Positions 36,584 to 45,420 of a stretch of DNA of 64,000 nucleotides are shown piece after piece. The stretch covers positions 124,001-188,000 of the forward strand of contig NZ_PPFE01000007.1 in assembly GCF_002917925.1 (NCBI RefSeq), written 5' to 3'. The position numbers were made by a program, and so were the translations under genes. This stretch comes from Roseovarius confluentis (lineage in GTDB: Bacteria > Pseudomonadota > Alphaproteobacteria > Rhodobacterales > Rhodobacteraceae). The notes under the pieces are model-generated. The model ran no database searches and had not been told where the DNA came from. It saw only the letters and a program-made list of their open reading frames with translations. Numbering within the stretch: position 1 is the stretch's first letter; each line of letters opens with the position of its first letter.

Positions 36584-39500
36584 TCTGCTTCTCCCCTTCA
36601 GGGTCGTAAAAGACCGCGCTGACGATCCGGGTGGGCACCGTGGTGCCGTCGACCTTGGCGAACTCGATCACCTCGTCCATCCGCTCGGTCCCGTGTTTCA
36701 CCAGGCCCATGGCAATGCCACGATCCAGCGTCGGCGAATAATAGGTCGAGGTCACCCGCCCCTGCACGTTGCGCTGCCCGTTGGCGTTGTCGCCCTCGGC
36801 CACGCAATAGGCGCCATCGGGCAGGACCGATCCGTCCACCGTCTGCAAGCCCACCAACTGCCATCGCTCGGGGTCGGCCATATGACTGCGCTGTTGCGCC
36901 CGCTTGCCGATATAGTCGTCCTTCTTCTTCGAGATGGCCCACTGCATGCCAAGGTCCTGCGGAATCACCGTGCCATCCGTCTCGTCCCCGATCATGATGA
37001 ACCCCTTCTCGGCCCGCATCACGTGCAGCCCTTCGGTGCCATAAGGCATCACGCCGAACTCCTTGCCGGCCTCCAGCAGCTGATCCCAGAACGCCCGGCC
37101 CTGGCTGGCGGGCACGGCGATCTCGTAGGACAGCTCGCCCGAGAACGAGATGCGGAACACCCGCGCCTTCGCATCACCAAAGTCGACGTCCTGCCACGCC
37201 ATGAACGGCAGCGCCTCGGCGCTCAGGTCCACATCGGTCAGCTTCTCCAGCGTCTTGCGGGCTTTCGGGCCGACGACGCCGATCTGCGCATATTGCTCGG
37301 TCACGTTGGCGACATAGACTTTCCAGTCCCACCACTCGGTCTGCAACCACTCTTCCATATGCGCATGGATGCTGTCCGCGCCGCCCGTGGTGGTGTGGCA
37401 CAGGAACGTGTCCTCATCCAGCCGCGCGACCACGCCGTCATCCATCAGGAATCCGTTCTCGTTGCACATCAGGCCATAGCGGCAGCGCCCCGGCTTCAGC
37501 GTGCTCATCATGTTGGTATACAGCATATCGAGGAATTTCCCCGCATCCGGCCCCTTCACGATCAGCTTGCCCAGCGTGGACGCATCCAGCAGCCCAAGGC
37601 TCCCGCGCGTCTGGTTGATCTCGCGCTTCACCGCGGCACCGATCTCCTCGCCCGGGCTCTGGCGGAACGTGTAGGGACGCCGCCAATGGCCCACCGGCTC
37701 CCAATAGGCACCGTTCGCCTCGTGCCAGTCATGCATCGGCGTCTTGCGCAGCGGCTGGAATATCTCGCCCCGCGCCTCGCCCGCGATCGAGGCCATGGAA
37801 ATCGGCGTATAGGGCGGGCGGAACGTGGTCGTCCCGGTCTGCGGAATCGGCTGGTTCAAAGCATCCGACAGAATCGCCAGACCGTTGATATTGCTCAGCT
37901 TGCCCTGATCCGTCGCCATGCCCAGCGTGGTATAACGCTTGGCATGCTCGACGCTTTCATAGCCTTCGCGCGCCGCCAGTTGCACGTCGCTGACCTTCAC
38001 GTCGTTCTGGTAATCCAGCCACGACTTCATCCGCAGCTTTACGTTCGCGCCCTGCGGCATCATCCAGATCGGCTGAATGAGGTTTCTCTGCACGCCCTCC
38101 GCCTTCGGTTTCTCCGCCTTCTTCGGTGTCTTACCCACGGCCTTGGCCGCCGCGCGACCGGCCTCCTCGGCATCGGCCAGAACCGCGCCCAACTCCAGCT
38201 CGCCGCTGGCCGTCCCGGCGGTCGAGACATAGGCCTCGCCCGCCGCCCCTGTAGGGGCTTTGTCCGGGTCAGGCCGGAACATCGCCTGCTGCTCGTCCCA
38301 GATCAGCTTGCCACCGCAATGCGACCACAAATGCACCACCGGCGACCAGCCACCGGACATGGCAACCGCGTCGCACGCGATCTCTTCCAGGACCGAGCCT
38401 TCGCCGGCTTGTGCACAGATACCCACACCGGTCACGCGCTTGCCGCCCTTGACCTTTGCGATGCCCTTGCCGGTTTCCACGCGAATGCCCGCCGCCTTGG
38501 CCTTTTCGGCCAGCACACCCGCGCCCGCTGCCCGCGCATCGATGATCGCCGGCACGTCCAGACCGGCCGCCTTCATCGCCAGCGCGGTCAGGTAGGCGTC
38601 GTCGTTATTGGTCACGACAACCGTACGGTCCCCGACGGAAACCCCATAATTTACGACGTAATCGCGCACCGCCGAGGCCAGCATCACGCCGGGCACATCG
38701 TTCCCGGCAAAGCTCAGCGGGCGTTCGATCGCGCCTGTCGCGGTCACGATCTGGCCTGCGCGAATACGCCACAAACGGTGCCGCGGGCCTTGTGCCCCAG
38801 GGTTGTGATCGTTCACCCGCTCGTACCCCAGGATGTAGCCGTGATCGTAAACGCCCGCGCCCATCATACGCAGGCGCATCTCGACATTGGGCATATCGCC
38901 CAGCTCGGCGACCAATTCATCCACGAACTTATCCACAGGCCCGTCATTGACAGTCGCATTGTAAAGCGGACCATCCACAGGCGTCCGTCCGCCCCAGGCG
39001 GCGGTCTGCTCCATCAGCAGCACCTTGGCGCCCGCAGCGCCCGCCGCGCGGGCCGCCATCAGCCCGGCAACACCGCCGCCGATCACCACCACGTCATAGA
39101 ACGCGTAAAGATGCTCGTACTTGTCGCCGTCCTTGTCCTTGGGCGCCTTGCCCAGACCTGCCGACTGGCGGATGAACGGCTCATAGACGTGCTTCCACAA
39201 GGGGCGCGGATGGATGAACATCTTGTAGTAAAAGCCCGCCGGCAAAAACCGCGAGAACTTGGTGTTGATCGCGCCCACGTCGAACTCAAGGCTCGGCCAG
39301 TGGTTCTGGCTCGTCGCCTCCAGCCCGTCGAACAGCTCGGTCGTCGTGACCCGCTGGTTCGGCTCGAACGTCTCGCCCCGGCCCATGTTGACCAGGCCAT
39401 TGGGCTCTTCGCCGCCCGACGCCACGATCCCGCGTGGCCGGTGATACTTGAACGACCGGCCCACCAGCATCTGGTCATTGGCCAGCAGCGCCGACGCCAG

Positions 39501-39602
39501 CGTGTCGCCCTCGTACCCCTTCAACCGCTTGCCGTTGAAGGTGAATTCCATCGCGTTCGCCTTGTTAACAAGACGCCCGCCATTCGCCAGACGCGTGCTC
39601 AT
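36576..39602 (-). CDS. soxA: Sarcosine oxidase subunit alpha
   Basis: A 1008-residue subunit starting MSTRLANGGRL at 39602, overlapping the soxD stop (ATGA). It has an N-terminal ferredoxin-like region (NGKRLKGYEGDTLASALLAN), an NAD-binding fold (DVVVIGGGVAGLMAARAAG near residue 170) and a C-terminal GcvT-like folate domain from about residue 600. With beta, it oxidises sarcosine to glycine, passing the one-carbon unit to tetrahydrofolate and electrons to oxygen through FAD and FMN. Confidence 0.96.
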   Translation of the reverse strand: MSTRLANGGRLVNKANAMEFTFNGKRLKGYEGDTLASALLANDQMLVGRSFKYHRPRGIVASGGEEPNGLVNMGRGETFEPNQRVTTTELFDGLEATSQNHWPSLEFDVGAINTKFSRFLPAGFYYKMFIHPRPLWKHVYEPFIRQSAGLGKAPKDKDGDKYEHLYAFYDVVVIGGGVAGLMAARAAGAAGAKVLLMEQTAAWGGRTPVDGPLYNATVNDGPVDKFVDELVAELGDMPNVEMRLRMMGAGVYDHGYILGYERVNDHNPGAQGPRHRLWRIRAGQIVTATGAIERPLSFAGNDVPGVMLASAVRDYVVNYGVSVGDRTVVVTNNDDAYLTALAMKAAGLDVPAIIDARAAGAGVLAEKAKAAGIRVETGKGIAKVKGGKRVTGVGICAQAGEGSVLEEIACDAVAMSGGWSPVVHLWSHCGGKLIWDEQQAMFRPDPDKAPTGAAGEAYVSTAGTASGELELGAVLADAEEAGRAAAKAVGKTPKKAEKPKAEGVQRNLIQPIWMMPQGANVKLRMKSWLDYQNDVKVSDVQLAAREGYESVEHAKRYTTLGMATDQGKLSNINGLAILSDALNQPIPQTGTTTFRPPYTPISMASIAGEARGEIFQPLRKTPMHDWHEANGAYWEPVGHWRRPYTFRQSPGEEIGAAVKREINQTRGSLGLLDASTLGKLIVKGPDAGKFLDMLYTNMMSTLKPGRCRYGLMCNENGFLMDDGVVARLDEDTFLCHTTTGGADSIHAHMEEWLQTEWWDWKVYVANVTEQYAQIGVVGPKARKTLEKLTDVDLSAEALPFMAWQDVDFGDAKARVFRISFSGELSYEIAVPASQGRAFWDQLLEAGKEFGVMPYGTEGLHVMRAEKGFIMIGDETDGTVIPQDLGMQWAISKKKDDYIGKRAQQRSHMADPERWQLVGLQTVDGSVLPDGAYCVAEGDNANGQRNVQGRVTSTYYSPTLDRGIAMGLVKHGTERMDEVIEFAKVDGTTVPTRIVSAVFYDPEGEKQNV

Positions 39603-39928
39603 GAAAACTCTCTCCAGCTCCAGCCCGGCACCTTGGCCGAGATCTTGTCCTTGATGTCCTTCGGCGGCTCGGTGGTCTGCGCGGAATAGGTCCCGTACAC
39701 CTCCAGCGTCACCGTGTTGCGCGCGGCGTGAAACCACTTGCCGCAGCCGTTGGTGTGGCGCCAGCGCTCAAGGTGCACGCCCTTGGGGTTTTCGCGCTTG
39801 AAGAGGTACGCGTGAAAATCGTCATCGCTGGATTCCGGCCCAAACCGCTTCAAATGCGCTTCACCGCCCCCCGCGAACTCGGTTTCCTCGCCCTTCACCC
39901 CGCAATAGGGACATTCCAGGATCAGCAT
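39599..39928 (-). CDS. soxD: Sarcosine oxidase subunit delta
   Basis: A 109-residue zinc protein starting MLILECPYCG at 39928; a GTG nine bases upstream is possible. Zinc ligands are in CPYCG and in the HTNGCGKWFHAARN segment (two Cys, one Cys and a His). DDFHAYLFKRENPKGVHLERWRH is the family core. Delta holds structural zinc in the sarcosine oxidase tetramer. Start overlap with soxA shows coupling. Confidence 0.94.
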   Translation of the reverse strand: MLILECPYCGVKGEETEFAGGGEAHLKRFGPESSDDDFHAYLFKRENPKGVHLERWRHTNGCGKWFHAARNTVTLEVYGTYSAQTTEPPKDIKDKISAKVPGWSWREFS

Positions 39929-39948
39929 GCCATCCACCTTTCCATGTT

Positions 39949-40020
39949 GCGTGCATCCCGCACGACGTCGATTCCGCGTGCATCACGCACGACTTTGACT
40001 CCGCGTGCATCACGCACGAC
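39949..40020. repeat. 27-bp tandem repeat upstream of soxD, 2.7 copies
   Basis: Copies at 39949-39975, 39976-40002 and a partial copy at 40003-40020. Each carries GCGTGCATCACGCACGAC (the first has CCC for CAC), itself a small hairpin GCGTG-CAT-CACGC. Read on the minus strand they would code for a 9-residue repeat, but no ribosome site supports that. They sit just before the soxD start. Confidence 0.75.
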
Positions 40021-40084
40021 AAGGGCGGGCGCCGCGTGGCACCCGCCCATAAGGTTGCGATCACGTCCGCCTGCGCGGACCGCG

Positions 40085-40318
40085 TTATTCTGCGACAGCT
40101 GCCGTGCTTGCCACGTCGTCGGCCGGCTCGTCCGGCACGATGAAGCCTTGCGGCACATCGGACAGGTCCGGCACTGTGCCGTTGCCCAGCGAGCCGGCAA
40201 AGACCAGCGCGCCCAGCGCGACGACGACGACGAGAACCCAGAAGAGACCCGCGCTGCCCGCGTCATGGACGGGCATGCCGTAGCCGCGCCGTTGCTGCCA
40301 TCGTTCGTAGTCAGACAT
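40085..40318 (-). CDS. Small single-span membrane protein in the sox operon
   Basis: A 77-residue protein: a basic start MSDYERWQQRRGYGMP, one membrane helix (GLFWVLVVVVALGALVFAG) and an acidic tail ending PDEPADDVAS. No recognised family. It lies on the same strand between soxB and soxD with gaps of 220 and 156 bp, so it may be co-transcribed with them. Confidence 0.7.
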   Translation of the reverse strand: MSDYERWQQRRGYGMPVHDAGSAGLFWVLVVVVALGALVFAGSLGNGTVPDLSDVPQGFIVPDEPADDVASTAAVAE

Positions 40319-40377
40319 CTCTCGAACTCCTCATGGTAGGAGTTCAAGCATGCGCCCGTCCGAGCTTGCGCGGAAGG

Positions 40378-40490
40378 ACCGGCAAAACCCCGCGCAGGGT
40401 TTGGGCCGGTTCCCGCAACTTCTGCGCGATTGCATGGGCCGCTTTCCGCCACCTGCGGACGCAGCGACACAGGGGCGTCACACGCCCCTG
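40378..40490. other. Hairpins between the two small membrane protein genes
   Basis: A composite stem ACCGGC...GCCGGT with AAACCC/GGGTTT inside it covers 40378-40410. A perfect 9-bp stem CAGGGGCGT/ACGCCCCTG (40470-40478, 40482-40490) has loop CAC. They lie just downstream of the 112-residue protein gene on the minus strand. Without a U-run they may act as attenuators or RNA-stability stems. Confidence 0.5.
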
Positions 40491-40537
40491 CATCCAAACA
40501 GGTCGTAGACAGGCCGCCGGTTACGGCCCCGCGACCG

Positions 40538-40876
40538 TTATTGCTGGGTTTCGCCTTCGACGTTTTCGGCAGCGTCTTCCACGTCTTGGGCAGCGCCTTC
40601 GACGTCGTCCGCAGCGCCTTCGACAGCGTCAGCTGTGTCTTCCGCGGCGTCAGCGACATCATCGGCCGCCCCGTCCGAGGTCTCGACCGACACGTTGACG
40701 TCGGACGATTCTCCGCCCCCGACCGTGTCCCCGCCACCGCTGTCACCGAACATGACCCAAGCGATGAGACCCACGGCCACGACAAGACCGCCCACGATGA
40801 AAGCCATGGTTGCGCCGCCGCCTCCACCGCCCGATTGCTGCGGCGGCGGGGTATGGTTGTTGTTATGATCGGACAT
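40538..40876 (-). CDS. Membrane protein with acidic repeat tail, in the sox operon
   Basis: A 112-residue protein starting MSDHNNNHTPPPQQ. A Gly-rich stretch is followed by one membrane helix (TMAFIVGGLVVAVGLIAWVMF) and an acidic C-terminal tail made of short repeats of the type DxAxAAEDxADAVEG, probably a coiled-coil or extended helix. No recognised family. It follows soxB by 64 bp. Confidence 0.75.
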   Translation of the reverse strand: MSDHNNNHTPPPQQSGGGGGGATMAFIVGGLVVAVGLIAWVMFGDSGGGDTVGGGESSDVNVSVETSDGAADDVADAAEDTADAVEGAADDVEGAAQDVEDAAENVEGETQQ

Positions 40877-40940
40877 GTCGGTTCTCCGTTCCTTTTGGAT
40901 TCCGACACCCCAACGCCCGATATGCCAAGGCGGTTCCCCA

Positions 40941-42185
40941 TCAGTGCGCAACCCCGGCGGCGACGCTCTCGTCGATGAAGCGACCCTCGTAGAACCGGTC
41001 CAGCCCGAACTCGTCGGTCAGCGGCGAATATCCCTTCGCCATAAGCTCGGCAAAACCCCAGCCCGAGCCCGGGATTGCCTTGAACCCGCCGGTGCCCCAG
41101 CCGCAGTTGATGAACACGTTGTCCACCGGCGTCTTCGACAGGATGGGCGACCGATCCCCGGTCATGTCCACGATCCCGCCCCACTGCCGCAGCATCTTCA
41201 GCCGCGAAATCATCGGGAAAGTCTCGATCAGCGCGCGCACTGTTTCCTCGATATGGTGGAAACTGCCCCGCTGCGTGTAGTTGTTGTAATTGTCCGCGCC
41301 GCCGCCGATCACCATCTCGCCCTTGTCCGACTGGCTCATGTAGCCGTGCACCGTGTTGGCCATCACCACCACGTCCATGCAGGGCTTGATCGGCTCGCTG
41401 ACCAGCGCCTGCAGCGCCACGGATTCGATCGGCAGGCGGAACCCGGCCATGTCGGCCAGGTGCCCCGAATGCCCCGCCACCACGATGCCCAGCTTGTCGC
41501 AGGCGATGTCACCCTTGTTGGTGCTCACCCCCGTGACCTTGCCGCCCTCGGTGCGGATGCCGTTGACTTCGCATTTCTGGATCACATCCATGCCCATGGC
41601 CGAACACGCCCGCGCATAGCCCCAGGCCACCGCGTCGTGCCGCGCCGTGCCGCCGCGCGCCTGCCACAGCCCGCCCAGCACAGGGTACCGCGGGCCCTCC
41701 AGGTTGATGATCGGGCACAGCTCTTTCACGCGGCTGGGGCTGATGAACTCGGTCTTCACCCCCTGCAATGCGTTGGCGTGCGCCGTCCGCTCGTAGCCCC
41801 GCACCTCGTGCTGGGTCTGCGCCAGCATGATCACGCCGCGCGGGCTGAACATGATGTTGTAGTTCAAATCCTGGCTCAGCGTCTCATAGAGGCTGCGCGA
41901 TTTCTCGTACATCGCGGCCGACGCATCCTGCAGATAGTTCGAGCGGATGATCGTCGTGTTCCGGCCCGTGTTGCCCCCGCCCAGCCAGCCTTTCTCAAGG
42001 ATCGCCACGTTCCGGATCCCATGGTTCTTGCCCAGGTAATAGGCCGTCGCCAGGCCGTGCCCGCCCGCGCCGATGATGATCGCGTCGTATTTCTTCTTGG
42101 GCTCCGGCGAGGCCCAGGCCCGCTCCCATCCCATGTGATATTTCAGCGCTTCTTTCGCGACGGCAAAGGCGGAATAACGTTTCAT
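40941..42185 (-). CDS. soxB: Sarcosine oxidase subunit beta
   Basis: A 414-residue FAD protein starting MKRYSAFAVAKEALKYH at 42185. The dinucleotide-binding motif DAIIIGAGGHGLATAYYLG lies near residues 33-51, followed by EKGWLGGGNTGRNTTIIRSNYL, the family's FAD/FMN-contacting segment with the conserved His/Arg region. It is the catalytic flavoprotein subunit that dehydrogenates sarcosine. It leads the soxB-D-A-G order, with two extra small genes between it and soxD. Confidence 0.95.
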   Translation of the reverse strand: MKRYSAFAVAKEALKYHMGWERAWASPEPKKKYDAIIIGAGGHGLATAYYLGKNHGIRNVAILEKGWLGGGNTGRNTTIIRSNYLQDASAAMYEKSRSLYETLSQDLNYNIMFSPRGVIMLAQTQHEVRGYERTAHANALQGVKTEFISPSRVKELCPIINLEGPRYPVLGGLWQARGGTARHDAVAWGYARACSAMGMDVIQKCEVNGIRTEGGKVTGVSTNKGDIACDKLGIVVAGHSGHLADMAGFRLPIESVALQALVSEPIKPCMDVVVMANTVHGYMSQSDKGEMVIGGGADNYNNYTQRGSFHHIEETVRALIETFPMISRLKMLRQWGGIVDMTGDRSPILSKTPVDNVFINCGWGTGGFKAIPGSGWGFAELMAKGYSPLTDEFGLDRFYEGRFIDESVAAGVAH

Positions 42186-42421
42186 CAGGCGGGTCTCGCT
42201 CATGGCATGGATAGGGTCCGGCCCGGGGGATTCGCCCCCGCGCCGCGTCATTGCCCCGGTATGAAACAATGTGGCGTTGACGCCGACACCTCATGCGGCA
42301 CGAATGGCCTGATTTGCGACATGCCGCCGCCGATCCGCCCCTGCGACACCAAGGGCGACCACTTGCCCCTTTCGGTTTGCCCGCCCAATCGTTAAATCAC
42401 CTCCGAAGACAGGGAGATCAC

Positions 42422-43660
42422 ATGACATTCTGGGTGCTCGCCATCGCCTTGGGCCTGATCTGCGCCGCCATCCTGGGGCAGGTGCTGATGCGTGGCCGCG
42501 TGGGCGACGCGCCGCCCGCCGCCTATGACCTCCAAGTCTACCGCGACCAGTTGAAAGAGGTCGACCGCGACCTCGCCCGCGGCGTCATCACCCCCGAGGA
42601 CGCCGAGCGCACCCGCGCCGAGGTCTCCCGCCGCATCCTCGCCGCCGATGCCCAGCTTCAGGCCACCGGCCAGGCCGGCGCGCAACCTGCGCTTCCGGGT
42701 AAACTGTTCGCCTCGCTGGCCCTTCTCGGCCTCGTCGGCGGCGCCGGCTGGCTCTACGCGCAAATGGGCGCACCCGGTCAGACCGACCTGCCCCGCACGG
42801 CCCGCCTCGCCGCCTCGGAAGCGGCCCGCGCCAATCGCCTGCCCCAGGACGAGGCCGAGGCCCGTTTCGAGGCGTCCCAGCCCGTCACCCCCGACATGGG
42901 CGAGGTCGATCCGCAATATCTCGAACTCATGAACCGCCTGCGCGAGGCCGTCGAAAGCCGCCCGGACGAGATCCAGGGCTACATTCTTCTGGCCCGGAAC
43001 GAGGCCGCGCTCGGCAATCTCTCCGCCGCCGCCGAGGCCAAGACGCGCGTGATCGAGCTCAAGGGCGAAGCCGCCACCGCCGACGACTATGCCGAACTGG
43101 CCGACATGATGGTGTCCGCCGCCGGCGGCTACGTCTCGGCCCAGGCCGCCGAGGCCATTCGCGCGGCCCTTGCCCGCGATCCCAAGGAGCCGCGCGCGCG
43201 TTACTACATGGGCCTCTACATGATCCAGGTCGATCGCCCCGACATCGCCTTCCGCACCTGGGACAAGCTCTTGCGCGAAAGCACGCCGGACGCGCCCTGG
43301 ACCGCCCTGATCCGCCCCCGGATCGAGGAACTGGCTTGGCGCGCCGGGATCAACCGCTACGAGCCGCCCGCCGAAGGTGCCGCCCCCGGCCCCTCGCAGG
43401 GCGACATCGACGCTGCCGGCGACATGAGCGCGCAGGACCGCGCCGCCATGATCCGCGGCATGGTCGACCGCCTCGCCACCCGCATTGACGAGACCGGCGG
43501 CACCGCCGACGAATGGGTGCGCCTCTCGAACGCCTACGCCGTCTTGGGCGATTTCGATGCGGTGCGCGACCTCATCGCCCGCGCCCAGGACCGCTTCGAC
43601 GACCCCACTGTGATCGACACCATCACCAACGCCGCCAAGCAGGCCGGCTTCTCCGAATGA
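42422..43660 (+). CDS. ccmI: Cytochrome c biogenesis protein CcmI
   Basis: A 412-residue protein. Two N-terminal membrane spans (FWVLAIALGLICAAILGQVLM and LFASLALLGLVGGAGWLYAQ near residue 100) bracket VYRDQLKEVDRDLARGVI, the CcmI-1 signature. The rest is a TPR-rich periplasmic domain that binds apocytochrome c. It works with the CcmFH ligase. The other ccm genes of this window are 35 kb away. It follows AGGGAGATCAC. Confidence 0.93.
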   Translation: MTFWVLAIALGLICAAILGQVLMRGRVGDAPPAAYDLQVYRDQLKEVDRDLARGVITPEDAERTRAEVSRRILAADAQLQATGQAGAQPALPGKLFASLALLGLVGGAGWLYAQMGAPGQTDLPRTARLAASEAARANRLPQDEAEARFEASQPVTPDMGEVDPQYLELMNRLREAVESRPDEIQGYILLARNEAALGNLSAAAEAKTRVIELKGEAATADDYAELADMMVSAAGGYVSAQAAEAIRAALARDPKEPRARYYMGLYMIQVDRPDIAFRTWDKLLRESTPDAPWTALIRPRIEELAWRAGINRYEPPAEGAAPGPSQGDIDAAGDMSAQDRAAMIRGMVDRLATRIDETGGTADEWVRLSNAYAVLGDFDAVRDLIARAQDRFDDPTVIDTITNAAKQAGFSE

Positions 43661-44133
43661 TCGTCGAGGATTTCGCCGCCTTCGCCGCCGCCCTGCCCGG
43701 CTTTCGCGCCCTTCTCGGCCTCGACCTCGGCACAAAGACAATCGGCGTCGCCGCCTCCGACGCGCTCCTCTCATCCGCCAACCCGGTCGAGACCATCAAG
43801 CGCACCAAGTTCACCGCCGATGCCGACCGTTTGCTGGCCATCGCCACCGACCGCAACGCCGCCGGGGTAATCCTCGGCCTGCCCCGCAACATGGACGGCT
43901 CCGAGGGTCCGCGCTGCCAATCCACCCGCGCTTTCGCCCGAAACCTCGCGGCGCGCACCGATCTGCCCATCGGCTTCTGGGACGAGCGCCTGTCCACCGT
44001 TGCGGCAGAAAGAGCACTGATCGAGGCCGATTTGACCCGAAAGCGTCGCGCAGAGGTGATCGACGCCGTCGCCGCCGCGTATATCCTGCAAGGAGCGCTG
44101 GACCGAATCCGCCACCTGAAAGCCGAGACATGA
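43657..44133 (+). CDS. ruvX: Holliday junction resolvase-like RuvX/YqgF
   Basis: A 158-residue RNase H-fold nuclease. LLGLDLGTKTIGVAASD near residues 20-37 has the first catalytic Asp, GLPRNMDGSEG is the second conserved segment, and FWDERLSTVAAERAL carries the third acidic site. In Escherichia coli YqgF processes pre-16S rRNA. Its start overlaps the ccmI stop (ATGA). Confidence 0.93.
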   Translation: MIVEDFAAFAAALPGFRALLGLDLGTKTIGVAASDALLSSANPVETIKRTKFTADADRLLAIATDRNAAGVILGLPRNMDGSEGPRCQSTRAFARNLAARTDLPIGFWDERLSTVAAERALIEADLTRKRRAEVIDAVAAAYILQGALDRIRHLKAET

Positions 44134-44366
44134 ACGACAACCCCGTCTGGAACCGCAACGAGATCGAGAGCCCCTGCGTGCGCATCTGCGTCGTTCATCC
44201 CGAGGCGCGGATCTGCACGGGGTGTTATCGCACCATCGACGAGATCGGCCGCTGGTCCAAGATGACGCCCGACGAACGCCGCGAAGTCATGGCCGACCTG
44301 CCCGACCGCGCCGCCACCCTGACCAAGCGCCGTGGCGGCCGCGCCGCCCGGCTGAAGCGCGGCTGA
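44130..44366 (+). CDS. DUF1289 Cys-rich protein
   Basis: A 78-residue protein with SPCVRICVVHPEARICTGCYRTIDEI: four Cys as in the family's zinc-like CxxxC-x9-CxGC knuckle, then WSKMTPDERREVM. Function unknown; the fold resembles a small zinc finger. Coupled to ruvX by a 4-bp overlap. Confidence 0.92.
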   Translation: MNDNPVWNRNEIESPCVRICVVHPEARICTGCYRTIDEIGRWSKMTPDERREVMADLPDRAATLTKRRGGRAARLKRG

Positions 44367-44396
44367 AAGGGCCACACGGATGGTCCCCCTCAGCGC

Positions 44397-44441
44397 ACCG
44401 AAAAATTGCAATTTTTCGGTCCGGAATTTTGCAAAATTCCG
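44397..44441. repeat. Two tandem perfect palindromes after the DUF1289 gene
   Basis: A 24-nt perfect palindrome with arms ACCGAAAAATTG/CAATTTTTCGGT (44397-44420) is followed by the 20-mer CGGAATTTTGCAAAATTCCG (44422-44441), identical to the core at 15649-15668. They likely terminate the ccmI-ruvX-DUF1289 run and the opposing dioxygenase gene. The rest of the gap 44442-44637 shows nothing else. Confidence 0.8.
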
Positions 44442-44637
44442 CGCCCCGCTCCGGCGTCACACCCAAAGCAACCCGTCAGGATACCGCCGCAACGATTGCG
44501 CCCCGGCAAACGCACCGAACGCTCTGTTCATTTCACCTTTCGGCCCATGCCACCGTCGCGATACCACTGAGATACCGACGCGATACCGACACGCTTTTTG
44601 CAGTTTTCCCTGTGTTAACCTTCGAGTCGCCCAGTTC

Positions 44638-45420
44638 TCAGGGCGCGGTCAGCCACTGATCCCCCAGGATCGGCCATTCGGGCCTGAAATAGACGATCAT
44701 CCGCCCCTCGTCCGGTGCCTCGGCGCCATCCTCCCACGGTGCCACGCCATGCAAGGCCAGCCGGTGAACGACATAGGCCTCCCCCGGTTTCGCCGGCAGC
44801 AGAACCCTCTCGCAGGTGTCGAAAACCTCGCGACGCGCGGCCTTGTAGATATCCGTCAGGTCGACCCTGTCCCACGCCTCGGGCGGCACGCCTTGCAAGG
44901 CCTCGGCAAAGGCCGTGCGCATCACTTTATGACTGCCTTCCCAGACACTTAGAGGGCTGGCCCCGGCCCCGCATTCCGTCAACGGCAACCCCAGGATATA
45001 GGCGTGCCGCTCCTTCAGAAACCGCCGCCTGTCCGGCCCTTCCAAGAGCAACCCGTCCACATGCGCCGCGTCCCGCCGCAGCCTGTAGCCAAAGGCCGCG
45101 TCCCCCTCGCCGTCCTTTGGCCTGGGATAGCCCGGATACATGACCGACACCTGCCCCCGATGCAGCGGCAGGCGGCCATAAAGCTCCGATACAGCCTCCC
45201 ATGCGTCCCCCGTCAGCGGGCCGGCCTCGCCCACGGTCCCGTCGGGCGCGTTCGGCAGCGTATCGACCCCTACGAACCACGTGCCGTCGCAATACAACCA
45301 GCGCTGTTCCTCGGGCGCTTTAACCCTCTCTTTCGCAACGGAAAACGCCGCCTCGGCCCAGGCCGCCACGGAAGGATCAAACGCGTACCGCGCCCATCCT
45401 TTCTCAAGGAAATCCGTCAC
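44638..45420 (-). CDS. PhyH-like 2-oxoglutarate/Fe(II) dioxygenase
   Basis: A 260-residue protein from a GTG at 45420 that overlaps the dusA stop. It has the double-stranded beta-helix pattern of phytanoyl-CoA dioxygenases: HxD motif AAHVDGLLL near residue 116, then LSVWEGSHKVM, and a distal GEAYVVHRLALHGVAPW with His near residue 226, followed by an Arg in GRMIVYFRPEW. It would hydroxylate a small molecule using 2-oxoglutarate and oxygen; the substrate is unknown. Confidence 0.85.
   Translation of the reverse strand: MTDFLEKGWARYAFDPSVAAWAEAAFSVAKERVKAPEEQRWLYCDGTWFVGVDTLPNAPDGTVGEAGPLTGDAWEAVSELYGRLPLHRGQVSVMYPGYPRPKDGEGDAAFGYRLRRDAAHVDGLLLEGPDRRRFLKERHAYILGLPLTECGAGASPLSVWEGSHKVMRTAFAEALQGVPPEAWDRVDLTDIYKAARREVFDTCERVLLPAKPGEAYVVHRLALHGVAPWEDGAEAPDEGRMIVYFRPEWPILGDQWLTAP

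Noticed and set aside
36693-39689. 998-codon frame opposite soxA
   Set aside because: A shadow caused by codon bias of soxA; no domain or ribosome site.
39949-40020. CRISPR-like short repeats
   Set aside because: The units are directly abutting with no unique spacers and there are no cas genes; it is a simple tandem repeat.
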